Shown here piece by piece: positions 47,982 to 55,543 of a DNA stretch of 64,000 nt. The stretch covers positions 517,928 to 581,927 of the forward strand of contig CASFKG010000001.1 in the NCBI GenBank assembly GCA_949295325.1, in the 5' to 3' direction. The DNA is from an uncultured bacterium. GTDB taxonomy: Bacteria; Bacillota_I; Bacilli_A; RFN20; CAG-826. The translations under genes and the position numbers were made by a program. Within the stretch, counting starts at the first letter, position 1. Each line of letters starts with the position of its first letter. Below the pieces are notes generated by a model. That model ran no database searches and was not told the origin of the DNA. It worked only from the letters and a program-made list of their open reading frames with translations.

Positions 47982-48896
47982 ATGAAGAAATCATTGCTTC
48001 TGGGCCTAGTCGCTTTGGGCGGACTCGTCGGAGCCGCGGCGGGACTGGGTGCCGGAACCGAAGTCGAAAAGGCCGAGGCTTATTATGCTGGGGAAGCCGA
48101 TACGTTCAGGCTGTGGGTTAACCGCGGCGACCAACAGGGCGGACAAGGATACACTTGGAAGGTTAATGTCGGCGGCGAGGAATACGCGCCCGGTGGATAC
48201 GAGAATGTTCGTCCTTCAACATGGGCCGATGGTCTTTGGCTAGTTTACTACGATTTGCCGACTTCCATCATCTCGGCCGACGGCACCGAAGTTACCATGA
48301 AATGCTATAATGACACCGATCAGACTCTATGGGGCGAAACCGAAGTTTTCACTTACAATAGCGGCGATAATGCCCAAGTACTCTATCTCTACAAAGACAG
48401 CGAAGGAACCCTGCTAACCACTTGGGGAATTGCAGACCAATATCAGGAAGATGATGAGGACCTCGAAAACAAGCGTATCAGCGCCGAGGTATTCGCAACC
48501 CATGTTCTTACCGCTTACTACACCTGCTCCGAAAGCAAAGACAACGGATATGGCAATTTCAGGACTCTCATGAGGACGTGGCTCTTCCGTGAGGACATGA
48601 CTCACTGGATTGCCGATAACGATCTCGGCAACTTCACCATTGCCGACTACGCCTATACGGAAGGCGAATATCCCGATTATACCGGAGAGCCGACGGTAAA
48701 TGACGTCAATGCCGGTTTGAAATATAGCCGTATGGTCAATAACTACAACGCGATGGTGGCCGAGCAAAGCGCCTTCCTGCCGTTTAGCGAAGGGAATGCC
48801 CCGCTGACCTTCGTGGTTCTGGGCGGGCTTGCCCTCGCCGGTCTTGGTGCCGGGACCTTCGCCCTGGTAAGAAGCCGCAAGAAGAACCGGGCTTGA
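47982..48896 (+). CDS. Secreted, membrane-anchored surface protein
   Basis: 304 residues. N-terminal signal peptide (MKKSLLLGLVALGGLVGAAAG), then a ~100-residue beta-rich domain (FRLWVNRGD...WKVNVGGEEYAPGG...DGLWLVYYDLPTS) that could be a carbohydrate-binding module of the starch-binding CBM26 kind. Next comes a helical domain with AEVFATHVLTAYYTCSES, and a C-terminal helix followed by RSRKKNRA, a stop-transfer anchor without LPXTG. The cre site upstream suggests a role when preferred sugars are absent. The carbohydrate-binding guess is unproven. Confidence 0.75.
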   Translation: MKKSLLLGLVALGGLVGAAAGLGAGTEVEKAEAYYAGEADTFRLWVNRGDQQGGQGYTWKVNVGGEEYAPGGYENVRPSTWADGLWLVYYDLPTSIISADGTEVTMKCYNDTDQTLWGETEVFTYNSGDNAQVLYLYKDSEGTLLTTWGIADQYQEDDEDLENKRISAEVFATHVLTAYYTCSESKDNGYGNFRTLMRTWLFREDMTHWIADNDLGNFTIADYAYTEGEYPDYTGEPTVNDVNAGLKYSRMVNNYNAMVAEQSAFLPFSEGNAPLTFVVLGGLALAGLGAGTFALVRSRKKNRA

Positions 48897-48910
48897 TCTC
48901 CTGACAAAAT

Positions 48911-48942
48911 AGGGGCGGGCTACCGCCCCTTTTCCTTTTCCG
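48911..48942 (+). terminator. Terminator after surface protein
   Basis: Stem AGGGGCGG/CCGCCCCT (48911-48918 with 48923-48930), 4-nt loop, T-rich tail. Confidence 0.92.
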
Positions 48943-48982
48943 GCTTTTTGCCTATACTCTTTCCGAAAAGGCAGGTAAGAAC

Positions 48983-49570
48983 ATGAACAATACCTTACTA
49001 GACGTGGGAGTGGTGATCGGCATCGTAGTCGGCGCCATCCTGTTGATACTCATCATCGGCATCGTGTCTTGGTGGATTTCCACCAGCAACCGCCTGAAGA
49101 AGGAACAGATTAAGATCGACGAGGCGGCTTCCGGAATCGACGTCGCCCTTACCAAGCGCTTCGACTTGCTGACCAAGGCCGTCGCCACCGTGAAGGGCTA
49201 CGCCAAGCACGAGCAGGAAACGCTGACCAACGTCATTTCCATGCGTCGTCCGGCCAGCAATGCCCCCATGAAGGAGAAGGAGAACTTCGCCAACGCGGTG
49301 ACCAAGGCCTTCGATACCATCAACGTCGTCGCGGAACAATACCCCGATCTCAAGGCCAATACCAACTTCCTGGCACTTCAGAACCAGATTACCGAGGTCG
49401 AGGAACAGCTCCAGGCCGCCCGTCGGGTCTACAACTCCAACGTCACGGTCTATAACCAGGACATCGTTGTATTCCCCTCGTCCATCGTGGCCAACCACCT
49501 CCGCTGCGTGAAGCGCGACTTCTTCGAAGCCGAAGAGGCCAAGAGGCAGGACGTCAAAATAGAATTCTAA
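48983..49570 (+). CDS. lemA: LemA-family protein
   Basis: 195 residues. One N-terminal transmembrane helix (~8-30) and a long helical domain with the family segments NRLKKEQIKIDEAASGIDVALTKRFDLL, NFLALQNQITEVEEQLQAARRVYN and FPSSIVANHL. LemA proteins sit in the membrane beside partners such as TPM or DUF3137 proteins; function is not settled. TATACT (48953-48958) and AGGTAAG lie upstream. The DUF3137 gene follows 19 nt downstream. Confidence 0.95.
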   Translation: MNNTLLDVGVVIGIVVGAILLILIIGIVSWWISTSNRLKKEQIKIDEAASGIDVALTKRFDLLTKAVATVKGYAKHEQETLTNVISMRRPASNAPMKEKENFANAVTKAFDTINVVAEQYPDLKANTNFLALQNQITEVEEQLQAARRVYNSNVTVYNQDIVVFPSSIVANHLRCVKRDFFEAEEAKRQDVKIEF

Positions 49571-49589
49571 TTTCGGCGGGTTTTGAACC

Positions 49590-50546
49590 ATGCTTCAGGG
49601 CAACGAGGAAGTTTTGGCTAGGACCGTTTCCTCCATCGAGGCGGACCGGCAGAAGAAGAAAACCTATTTCCTCGTTTTCATAATCCTTGCGGTAGTGGCC
49701 TTCGCGGCCGTACTGGTTCTCCTCTTCAGCGGTTTGGCGACACTGGACATGCCGCTTCTCATAACTTGCGGCGTCTTGGCCGTCGTCGCTTTCGTCTTCC
49801 TGACGCTCGGACTGAGTTTCCGGGGCAAATTCGCCAAGGCGGCGGTTAGGGTGCTCGACGACCTCGTGGACAAGACCTACTACACGGACGTCGCCAAGTA
49901 TCCGAAAAGCGGATTCGATTTGCCCGAACTTCTATCGACCGGGTTCTTCAGCGCCCCGGACCGTTATCTCCGTTCCGACCTTAAAATCGGCAAGTGCAAC
50001 GGCCTCTCCTTCGCCCAGGCTTCCTACAACCTGCAAAGGCGTGAGGTGCGCCGCAACGGGAAAAACACCTATGTCGAGTACGTTACCTATGCGGCCGGCA
50101 CGCTTTACCGCATAGATTTCGGCCGTCATTTCGACCACGAGGTCCGGGTCATAGAAAAGGCCGGGCTCTTCGGCGGCGGATTCTATAACGGGGAAAAGGT
50201 CGAGACCGAATTCATCGCCTTCAACAACAAGTTCAATACCTATAGCAACGACAAGCAGACCGTCTTCTATCTCCTTACCCCGCAGGTGCAGGAAAAGATC
50301 ATGGCCTTGGAGGGTTTCCTCAAAGGGACCTTCGACTTGGCCTTTGCCAGCGGGAACCGCCTTTATATCGCAGTCAATGACGGCGGGCAGTCCTTGGGCC
50401 TATCCATCATGAAGCCCTTCGATAAATCCAAGGCCGAGCACGTGCTTAGGGTCCTTTCCTTCCCGGTACTTGCGATCGACGAACTCAACCTGACGTCCGC
50501 CAAATTCCAGCCGAACGCCGGCACGGCCGCGCAGGCGGGACAATAG
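49590..50546 (+). CDS. DUF3137-family membrane protein
   Basis: 318 residues. Two hydrophobic helices near residues 25-45 and 52-72, then a soluble domain of ~240 residues with KCNGLSFAQASYNLQRREVRRNGKNT, FGRHFDHEVRVI and ALEGFLKGTFDLAFASGNRLYIAV, matching the DUF3137 proteins commonly found beside LemA. No good ribosome binding site (GGCGGG 15 nt upstream), so translation may depend on lemA. Function unknown; the pair probably works together in the envelope. Confidence 0.85.
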   Translation: MLQGNEEVLARTVSSIEADRQKKKTYFLVFIILAVVAFAAVLVLLFSGLATLDMPLLITCGVLAVVAFVFLTLGLSFRGKFAKAAVRVLDDLVDKTYYTDVAKYPKSGFDLPELLSTGFFSAPDRYLRSDLKIGKCNGLSFAQASYNLQRREVRRNGKNTYVEYVTYAAGTLYRIDFGRHFDHEVRVIEKAGLFGGGFYNGEKVETEFIAFNNKFNTYSNDKQTVFYLLTPQVQEKIMALEGFLKGTFDLAFASGNRLYIAVNDGGQSLGLSIMKPFDKSKAEHVLRVLSFPVLAIDELNLTSAKFQPNAGTAAQAGQ

Positions 50547-50555
50547 CAAGCAGAT

Positions 50556-50583
50556 AACGCCGGTTATCCGGCGTTTTCTTTTG
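50556..50583 (+). terminator. Terminator of lemA operon
   Basis: Stem AACGCCGG/CCGGCGTT (50556-50563 with 50568-50575), loop TTAT, T-rich tail. Confidence 0.92.
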
Positions 50584-50669
50584 GAATCCTCTGTTTCCAC
50601 GGGGGGTTTGACATTCGATTTTCCTTGGGCATCGCCTAGCGGACTGCTTGGGGCAGTGGGGTGTTTCCT

Positions 50670-50838
50670 ATGAGCGAACGGAACGACAAAAACGTCGTGA
50701 AAGAGAATGCCCCGTCGCTAAGCAGGGACAAAAGTTTCTACAAAGGTTTCTTCTACGGTGCGGTGTTCTTTTTTCGACCTCCTCGGGGTGCTGGTATTTT
50801 CGGTTCTCTACCTGACCGGGGCATTGCCGCCTCTATAA
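50670..50838 (+). pseudogene. Small one-helix membrane protein, frameshifted in a T6 run
   Basis: From ATG 50670 the frame encodes MSERNDKNVVKENAPS, then KSFYKGFFYGAVFF, up to a run of six T (50769-50774). Read with five T, it continues as FDLLGVLVFSVLYLTGALPP and stops at 50836-50838, giving a coherent ~55-residue protein with a hydrophobic helix. Read as given, it turns into Arg/Pro-rich nonsense of ~60 more residues. Either a decayed gene, a sequencing indel or a slippage-controlled gene. TTGACA at 50608-50613 lies upstream without a matching -10. Confidence 0.4.
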
Positions 50839-50839
50839 T
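50812..50839 (+). promoter_or_regulatory. Isolated promoter before a non-coding stretch
   Basis: CTGACC (50812-50817), 16-nt spacer, perfect TATAAT (50834-50839). No plausible start codon with ribosome binding site follows for over 200 nt, so the product may be untranslated RNA. Confidence 0.35.
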
Positions 50840-50845
50840 CCACGC

Positions 50846-50947
50846 AATTTCGGAATACCCCCGCAAAAGCCGGGTCCGGGTCCGGATTCGGTTCTCTTTT
50901 ATGTCCGAATTTCGAATGAAGAGGAGGCTGGTCTCCGGTATTTCTTG
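50846..50947 (+). ncRNA. Possible small structured RNA
   Basis: Downstream of the isolated promoter, GGAATACC (50853-50860) can pair with GGTATTTC (50937-50944), closing a ~90-nt domain. Inside it lies a second helix CTCTT/AAGAG and a GC-rich tandem (CCGGGT repeated). I could not match it to SRP RNA, 6S RNA, tmRNA or RNase P. The remaining DNA to the hydC promoter (50948-51058) shows nothing I can support. Confidence 0.25.
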
Positions 50948-51058
50948 ACTGGGGTCGGCCGTTGAATTACAACGTGATGAAAATCAACGCCAGGGTAGTT
51001 GGACTGCTTGCCAAGTCGGTAGATTTTTACCTTATTGGTAGCCCTTTCAATCGTTTTA

Positions 51059-51087
51059 TTGCCCCAAGGCAAAACAAAAACTAAAAT
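51059..51087 (+). promoter_or_regulatory. Promoter of the hydrogenase operon
   Basis: TTGCCC (51059-51064), 17-nt spacer, TAAAAT (51082-51087). A small ATGA/TCAT hairpin lies in the short leader before GGGAGG. No Rex-type TTGTTAA...TTAACAA operator was seen. Confidence 0.55.
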
Positions 51088-51122
51088 TCACTCGTCATGA
51101 TGTTTTTCATGCGGGAGGCTAA

Positions 51123-51608
51123 ATGAAAATCCGCAAAGAAGTTATCGATGGGGTGCGTCAGATATGCGCTGCCCATAAGGACGAACCGTCGCCCTTGATG
51201 ATGATCCTAAGCGACATCCAGAACAAATACGGCTACATTCCCTTGGAAGTGCAGGAAATCGTTTCCGAGGAGACGGGGATACCGGTCGCCGAAATCTACG
51301 GCGTGGTTACCTTCTACGCCTTCTTCTCGGTCACCCCGAAGGGCAAGTACGTCATCGGCGTCTGCCTCGGCACCGCCTGCTACGTCAAGAACTCGCAGAA
51401 CGTAATCGACAAGTTCTCGGAACTATTGAAAATCAAACCGGGCGAGACCACCGAGGACGGTTTGTTCACCATCGAAGCCGTCCGCTGCATCGGGGCCTGC
51501 GCCCTTGCCCCTGCCGTCAATATCAACGGCAAGGTCTATCCGATGGTCAGCCCCGACAAGGTGGCGTCCATCATCAACGAATACCGGGCATTGGAGGCCG
51601 CTAACTAA
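51123..51608 (+). CDS. hydC: NADH-dependent FeFe hydrogenase subunit C (NuoE-like)
   Basis: 161 residues. Thioredoxin-like [2Fe-2S] subunit related to NuoE. PLMMILSDIQNKYGYIPLEVQ and EIYGVVTFYAFF are family segments; the cluster cysteines are in VCLGTACYVKN and VRCIGACALAPAV (C-x4-C...C-x3-C). It passes electrons between HydB and the hydrogenase subunit. GGGAGG precedes the ATG, and the last base overlaps the hydB start. Confidence 0.95.
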   Translation: MKIRKEVIDGVRQICAAHKDEPSPLMMILSDIQNKYGYIPLEVQEIVSEETGIPVAEIYGVVTFYAFFSVTPKGKYVIGVCLGTACYVKNSQNVIDKFSELLKIKPGETTEDGLFTIEAVRCIGACALAPAVNINGKVYPMVSPDKVASIINEYRALEAAN

Positions 51609-53482
51609 TGGAACGCATCGTTTCTCCGGAAATACTGGACAAGAACATCGAAGCCTGCACCAAGGCCTTCGAAGACAAAATTAGCGGGGCCAACGGCAAA
51701 AGGGCTGTGGTCGTCTGCGGCGGGACCGGCTGCCTTTCTAACGGTTCGAACGATCTGATCGCCGAACTGAAGAAACTGATAGACGAGAAGGGATTAGGCG
51801 ACAAGGTCAGCGTCAACCACGTCGGCTGTTTCGGATTCTGCTCGCAGGGTCCCTTCGTGAAGATATTCCCCGAAGACACCCTCTACCGCATGGTGAAGAA
51901 AGAAGACATCAAGCGGATAGTGGAAGAAGACCTCGTCGAAGGCCATATCGTCGAGGATCTGCTCTACGTCGATCCCGCGACGCACGAGAAGGTTGCCCGC
52001 CAGGACGACATCAATTTCTACAAGAGGCAAAGGAGGATTGCCCTCCACGGCTGCTCGCTCATCAACCCGGATTATTTGGAAGAATCGCTCGGCTATGACG
52101 GTTTCAAGGCCCTGAAGAAGGTCTTGACCACCATGAAGCCGCAGGAAGTCATCGATGAAGTACTGAAGTCCGGATTGCGCGGACGCGGCGGTGCGGGCTT
52201 CCCGACCGGCAGGAAGTGGCAGTTTGCCGCCAACCAGGTTTCGGAACAGAAGTACATAGTCTGCAACGGCGACGAGGGCGACCCCGGCGCCTTCATGGAC
52301 CGTTCCATCTTGGAAGGGAACCCCTTCGAGGTCATCGAAGGCATGATGATTGCCGGCTATGCCTTCGGGGCCAAGGACGGCTATTTCTACATCCGTGCCG
52401 AATACCCCGTCGCGGTGGAACGCGTCCAGCGGGCCATCAAGGACATGGAAGCGGTCGGATTGCTGGGCGACAACATCCTTGGAACCGGCTTCAGTTTCCG
52501 GGCGCACTTGCGCCTTGGGGCCGGCGCCTTCGTCTGCGGCGAAGAGACCGCCTTGCTCAATTCCATCGAGGGCAAGCGCGGCATGCCGCGTCCCCGTCCG
52601 CCGTTCCCGGCCATCAAGGGGCTCTGGGGCAAGCCGACCTGCGTCAACAACGTCGAAACCCTCGCCATCGTCCCCTACATCATCAGGGAAGGGGCGGAGG
52701 AATTCGCCAAGATCGGCACCGAGAAGAGCAAGGGTACCAAGGTGTTTGCCTTGGGCGGCAAGATCAACAACGTCGGCCTAGTGGAAGTCCCGATGGGCAC
52801 CACGCTCCGCGAACTAATATTCGACATCGGCGGCGGTATACCTAACGGCAAGAAGTTCAAGGCCATCCAGACCGGCGGGCCTTCCGGCGGCTGCCTGACC
52901 GAAAAGGACCTCGATACCCCGATCGACTACGACAACCTCATCGCCAAGGGTTCGATGATGGGTTCGGGCGGCGCCATCGTCATGGATGAGGACAACTGCA
53001 TGGTCGACGTCGCGAAGTTCTACATGGAATTCATCTGCGACGAGAGCTGCGGGAAGTGCACCCCCTGCCGCGTCGGGACCAAGAGGCTCTTGGAACTGCT
53101 CACAACGGTCACCCACGGGACCGCGACCGAGAAGACGCTCGACGACCTGCGTTCTTTGGCCGAGACCATCAAGCGCGGAAGCCTCTGCGCCTTAGGCCAG
53201 ACCGCGGCCAACCCGATTCTCTCGACGATGAATTCGTTCCCCGAGGAATACAGGGCCCACGTGGTCGACAAGAAATGCCCGGCCCACGTCTGCAAGAAGC
53301 TCATGCACTACGAAATCGATCCGAACAAGTGCAAGAAGTGCTCGCTTTGCTCGCGCAACTGCCCGGTCAGCTGCATCCACGGCGTGCCCGGGAAAGAGCC
53401 TTACGTCATCGATCAGAGCAAGTGCATCAAGTGCGGCACCTGCATGCTGAAGTGCCCCTTCCACGCCATTGAAAAGAGGTAA
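51608..53482 (+). CDS. hydB: NADH-dependent FeFe hydrogenase subunit B (NuoF-like)
   Basis: 624 residues. Order: N-terminal thioredoxin-like [2Fe-2S] domain (VVVCGGTGCLSNGS, GCFGFCSQGP), NuoF core with FMN/NADH site (GLRGRGGAGFPTGRKW, CNGDEGDPGAFMDR), the [4Fe-4S] motif ESCGKCTPCRVGT, and a C-terminal two-cluster ferredoxin (CKKCSLCSRNCP, CIKCGTCMLKCPF). This is the NAD(H)-handling subunit of trimeric, electron-bifurcating-type hydrogenases. Linked to hydC by one-base overlap and 4 nt before hydA. Confidence 0.96.
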   Translation: MERIVSPEILDKNIEACTKAFEDKISGANGKRAVVVCGGTGCLSNGSNDLIAELKKLIDEKGLGDKVSVNHVGCFGFCSQGPFVKIFPEDTLYRMVKKEDIKRIVEEDLVEGHIVEDLLYVDPATHEKVARQDDINFYKRQRRIALHGCSLINPDYLEESLGYDGFKALKKVLTTMKPQEVIDEVLKSGLRGRGGAGFPTGRKWQFAANQVSEQKYIVCNGDEGDPGAFMDRSILEGNPFEVIEGMMIAGYAFGAKDGYFYIRAEYPVAVERVQRAIKDMEAVGLLGDNILGTGFSFRAHLRLGAGAFVCGEETALLNSIEGKRGMPRPRPPFPAIKGLWGKPTCVNNVETLAIVPYIIREGAEEFAKIGTEKSKGTKVFALGGKINNVGLVEVPMGTTLRELIFDIGGGIPNGKKFKAIQTGGPSGGCLTEKDLDTPIDYDNLIAKGSMMGSGGAIVMDEDNCMVDVAKFYMEFICDESCGKCTPCRVGTKRLLELLTTVTHGTATEKTLDDLRSLAETIKRGSLCALGQTAANPILSTMNSFPEEYRAHVVDKKCPAHVCKKLMHYEIDPNKCKKCSLCSRNCPVSCIHGVPGKEPYVIDQSKCIKCGTCMLKCPFHAIEKR

Positions 53483-53486
53483 GCAA

Positions 53487-55283
53487 ATGGAAAAGATAAA
53501 CATAAACATCGAGGGACGCGTATATAGCGTCGACAAGTCGCTTACCGTCCTCGAGGCGGCAAGGGAATGCGGCTACAGGATACCGACCCTCTGCTATTGG
53601 AACAAAGGCCATAACTCCCTGGCCTCCTGCCGTGTCTGCCTTGTCGAGATAAGAAGCGCGAGGGGCGGGAAGCTCTTCGCCTCCTGTGTCTATCCCGTCA
53701 GCGAAATACCCGCCGAAAAGGGCTTCGAGATATGGATTTCCTCGCCGATGGCCACCGAAGCGAGGAAGCACTCGGTCGAGCTTCTTTTGAGCAACCACGT
53801 GAAGGAGTGCCTCGGCTGCACCAAAAACGGCCATTGCGAACTCCTCCATGCCGCCGAAATAACGGGTGCCGAACCCAACAAGTTCCTCGGCACCATGAGC
53901 AAGAGGACCGTCGACGAAGTGGCCCCGGGCATCACCCGCGACACCGGCAAGTGCATCCTCTGCGGCCGCTGCATCGAACGCTGCAAGGAAGCCCAGGGCA
54001 TCGGGATTCTCGGCTTCCAGCAGCGTGGCTTCAATACCATAGTGGGACCTGCCTTCAACAAGTCCTTCGCCGAAGTGCCCTGCATCCAATGCGGGCAGTG
54101 CATCGAGGTCTGCCCGACCGGGGCCCTTAGCGAAAAGCGCGAGATCTCCTTGGTCGACAAAGCCATGGCCGAAGGAAAGAAGGTCATAGTCCAGACCGCC
54201 CCGTCCGTCCGGGCCGCGATCAGCGAGGAATTCGGACATAGGATTGGCGAAGAAAACGGCGAAGGCAAAATGGTCGCCGCCCTGCACCGCCTCGGCTTCT
54301 ACCGCGTCTTCGATACCAATTTCGGGGCCGACCTCACCATAACCGAGGAAAGCCAGGAACTGGTCGAGAGGATCACCAAGAACAAGGCGCCCCTTCCGCA
54401 GATCACCTCCTGCTCGCCGGGCTGGATAAACTATATGGAGTTCTTCTATAGCGATCTCATTCCCCATGTTTCCACCTGCAAGTCGCCCCAGGAGATGGAA
54501 GGCGCGATCATCAAGAGCTATTACGCCAAAAAACACAACATCGACCCCAAGGACATCTTCGTCGTCTCGGTCATGCCCTGCACCGCGAAGAAAGGCGAAA
54601 GCCGCCGTCCCGAGGAATTCGTTGACGGTTTGCCCGACGTCGACGCCGTTTTGACCACGAGGGAACTGGCCGCCATGATCAAGAGGGCCGGCATCGTCTA
54701 CGACGAGTTGCCCGAAGAGAAATTCGACGGCGACCTGATCGGCGAATATAGCGGCGCCGGGGCCATCTTCGGCGCTACCGGCGGCGTCATGGAAGCGGCC
54801 ATCCGCACCGCCTACCATACCTTGACCGGGCAGGAGATGAACCCCATCGATTTCAAGCCCGTCAGGGGACAGGCGTCCGTCAAGGAAGCCGACGTCACCA
54901 TCGGCGGGAAAACCTTCAAGGTCGCCGTGACCAGCGGCATGAAAAACGCCAAGCCGTTGCTCGACGAGGTGAGGGCCGGCAAGTCCCCATATGCCTTCAT
55001 CGAAATCATGGGCTGCCCGGGCGGCTGCATCAACGGCGGCGGCCAACCATTCGTGAAACCCAACCTTCTCGAGCACGAGGGCGACGACATACTCGATACC
55101 TACCGTGCCAAGAGGGCGGCCATCCTTTACGACATCGACGAAAAGAAGGCCATCCGCCAAAGCCACAACAACCCGGACATAATAAGGCTTTATGCCGACT
55201 ATCTCGGCCATTACGGCAGCGAGGAAGCTGAAAGGCTGCTCCATACCAGCTACCGCAAAGACCGCGGGGGATTTGCGAAGTAA
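53487..55283 (+). CDS. hydA: FeFe hydrogenase catalytic subunit A
   Basis: 598 residues. N-terminal [2Fe-2S] ferredoxin domain (GYRIPTLCYW...SCRVCLVE), His-Cys3 cluster (HVKECLGCTKNGHCEL), two [4Fe-4S] clusters (CILCGRCIERC, CIQCGQCIEVCP), then H-cluster motifs L1 TSCSPGW (Cys ~309), L2 MPCTAKKGE (Cys ~364) and L3 EIMGCPGGCINGGGQ (~510). TSCSPGW is the variant typical of trimeric NADH/ferredoxin hydrogenases. Makes H2 during fermentation. An in-frame TTG 18 nt upstream lies inside hydB; the ATG with AGAGGT upstream is preferred. Maturases HydEFG are not in the window. Confidence 0.97.
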   Translation: MEKININIEGRVYSVDKSLTVLEAARECGYRIPTLCYWNKGHNSLASCRVCLVEIRSARGGKLFASCVYPVSEIPAEKGFEIWISSPMATEARKHSVELLLSNHVKECLGCTKNGHCELLHAAEITGAEPNKFLGTMSKRTVDEVAPGITRDTGKCILCGRCIERCKEAQGIGILGFQQRGFNTIVGPAFNKSFAEVPCIQCGQCIEVCPTGALSEKREISLVDKAMAEGKKVIVQTAPSVRAAISEEFGHRIGEENGEGKMVAALHRLGFYRVFDTNFGADLTITEESQELVERITKNKAPLPQITSCSPGWINYMEFFYSDLIPHVSTCKSPQEMEGAIIKSYYAKKHNIDPKDIFVVSVMPCTAKKGESRRPEEFVDGLPDVDAVLTTRELAAMIKRAGIVYDELPEEKFDGDLIGEYSGAGAIFGATGGVMEAAIRTAYHTLTGQEMNPIDFKPVRGQASVKEADVTIGGKTFKVAVTSGMKNAKPLLDEVRAGKSPYAFIEIMGCPGGCINGGGQPFVKPNLLEHEGDDILDTYRAKRAAILYDIDEKKAIRQSHNNPDIIRLYADYLGHYGSEEAERLLHTSYRKDRGGFAK

Positions 55284-55290
55284 ATCTATC

Positions 55291-55316
55291 AGGGGACCGG
55301 GCGGTCCCCTTTTTCT
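55291..55316 (+). terminator. Terminator of hydCBA
   Basis: Stem AGGGGACC/GGTCCCCT (55291-55298 with 55303-55310), 4-nt loop, T-run. Confidence 0.92.
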
Positions 55317-55458
55317 AAAAGGCCCTGTTTCCGGATATCCCCGCAAACACTTCCTGCAAAAATGGGAGGAAGGTCTATATCGGCAGCCTTTAAATCAGTT
55401 GGCGCCGAACATTTTAAATGGTTTTTTGTCGCATAGAACAAATGAATGAAAATAATTA

Positions 55459-55486
55459 TTGAAATTCACCTCGATTTCTATTTAAT
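55459..55486 (+). promoter_or_regulatory. Promoter of repeat lipoprotein
   Basis: TTGAAA (55459-55464), 16-nt spacer, TTTAAT (55481-55486). The leader contains a hairpin CCTGG/CCAGG extended by CCA/TGG (55489-55512) before AAAGGAG. The ~140 nt between the hydA terminator and this promoter hold nothing I can support. Confidence 0.6.
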
Positions 55487-55543
55487 ACCACCATCCTGGG
55501 GGATCCAGGTGGCCTTCAACGGCCTATTGGAAAGGAGCAATTT

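Noticed and set aside
50846..50947. SRP RNA or 6S RNA as identity of the structured stretch
   Set aside because: The conserved SRP apical loop (GGAAGGAAGCA-type) is absent and the domain is too short for 6S RNA; kept only as an unnamed possible RNA.
50977..51087. Short open frame of 36 codons upstream of hydC
   Set aside because: No ribosome binding site; its end overlaps the hydC promoter.
51059..51122. Rex operator ahead of the hydrogenase operon
   Set aside because: No TTGTTAA...TTAACAA dyad is present in the promoter or leader.
53427..55346. 639-codon open frame antisense to hydA
   Set aside because: A shadow of the GC-rich hydA gene: no initiation signal, and hydA carries every expected cluster motif on the plus strand.
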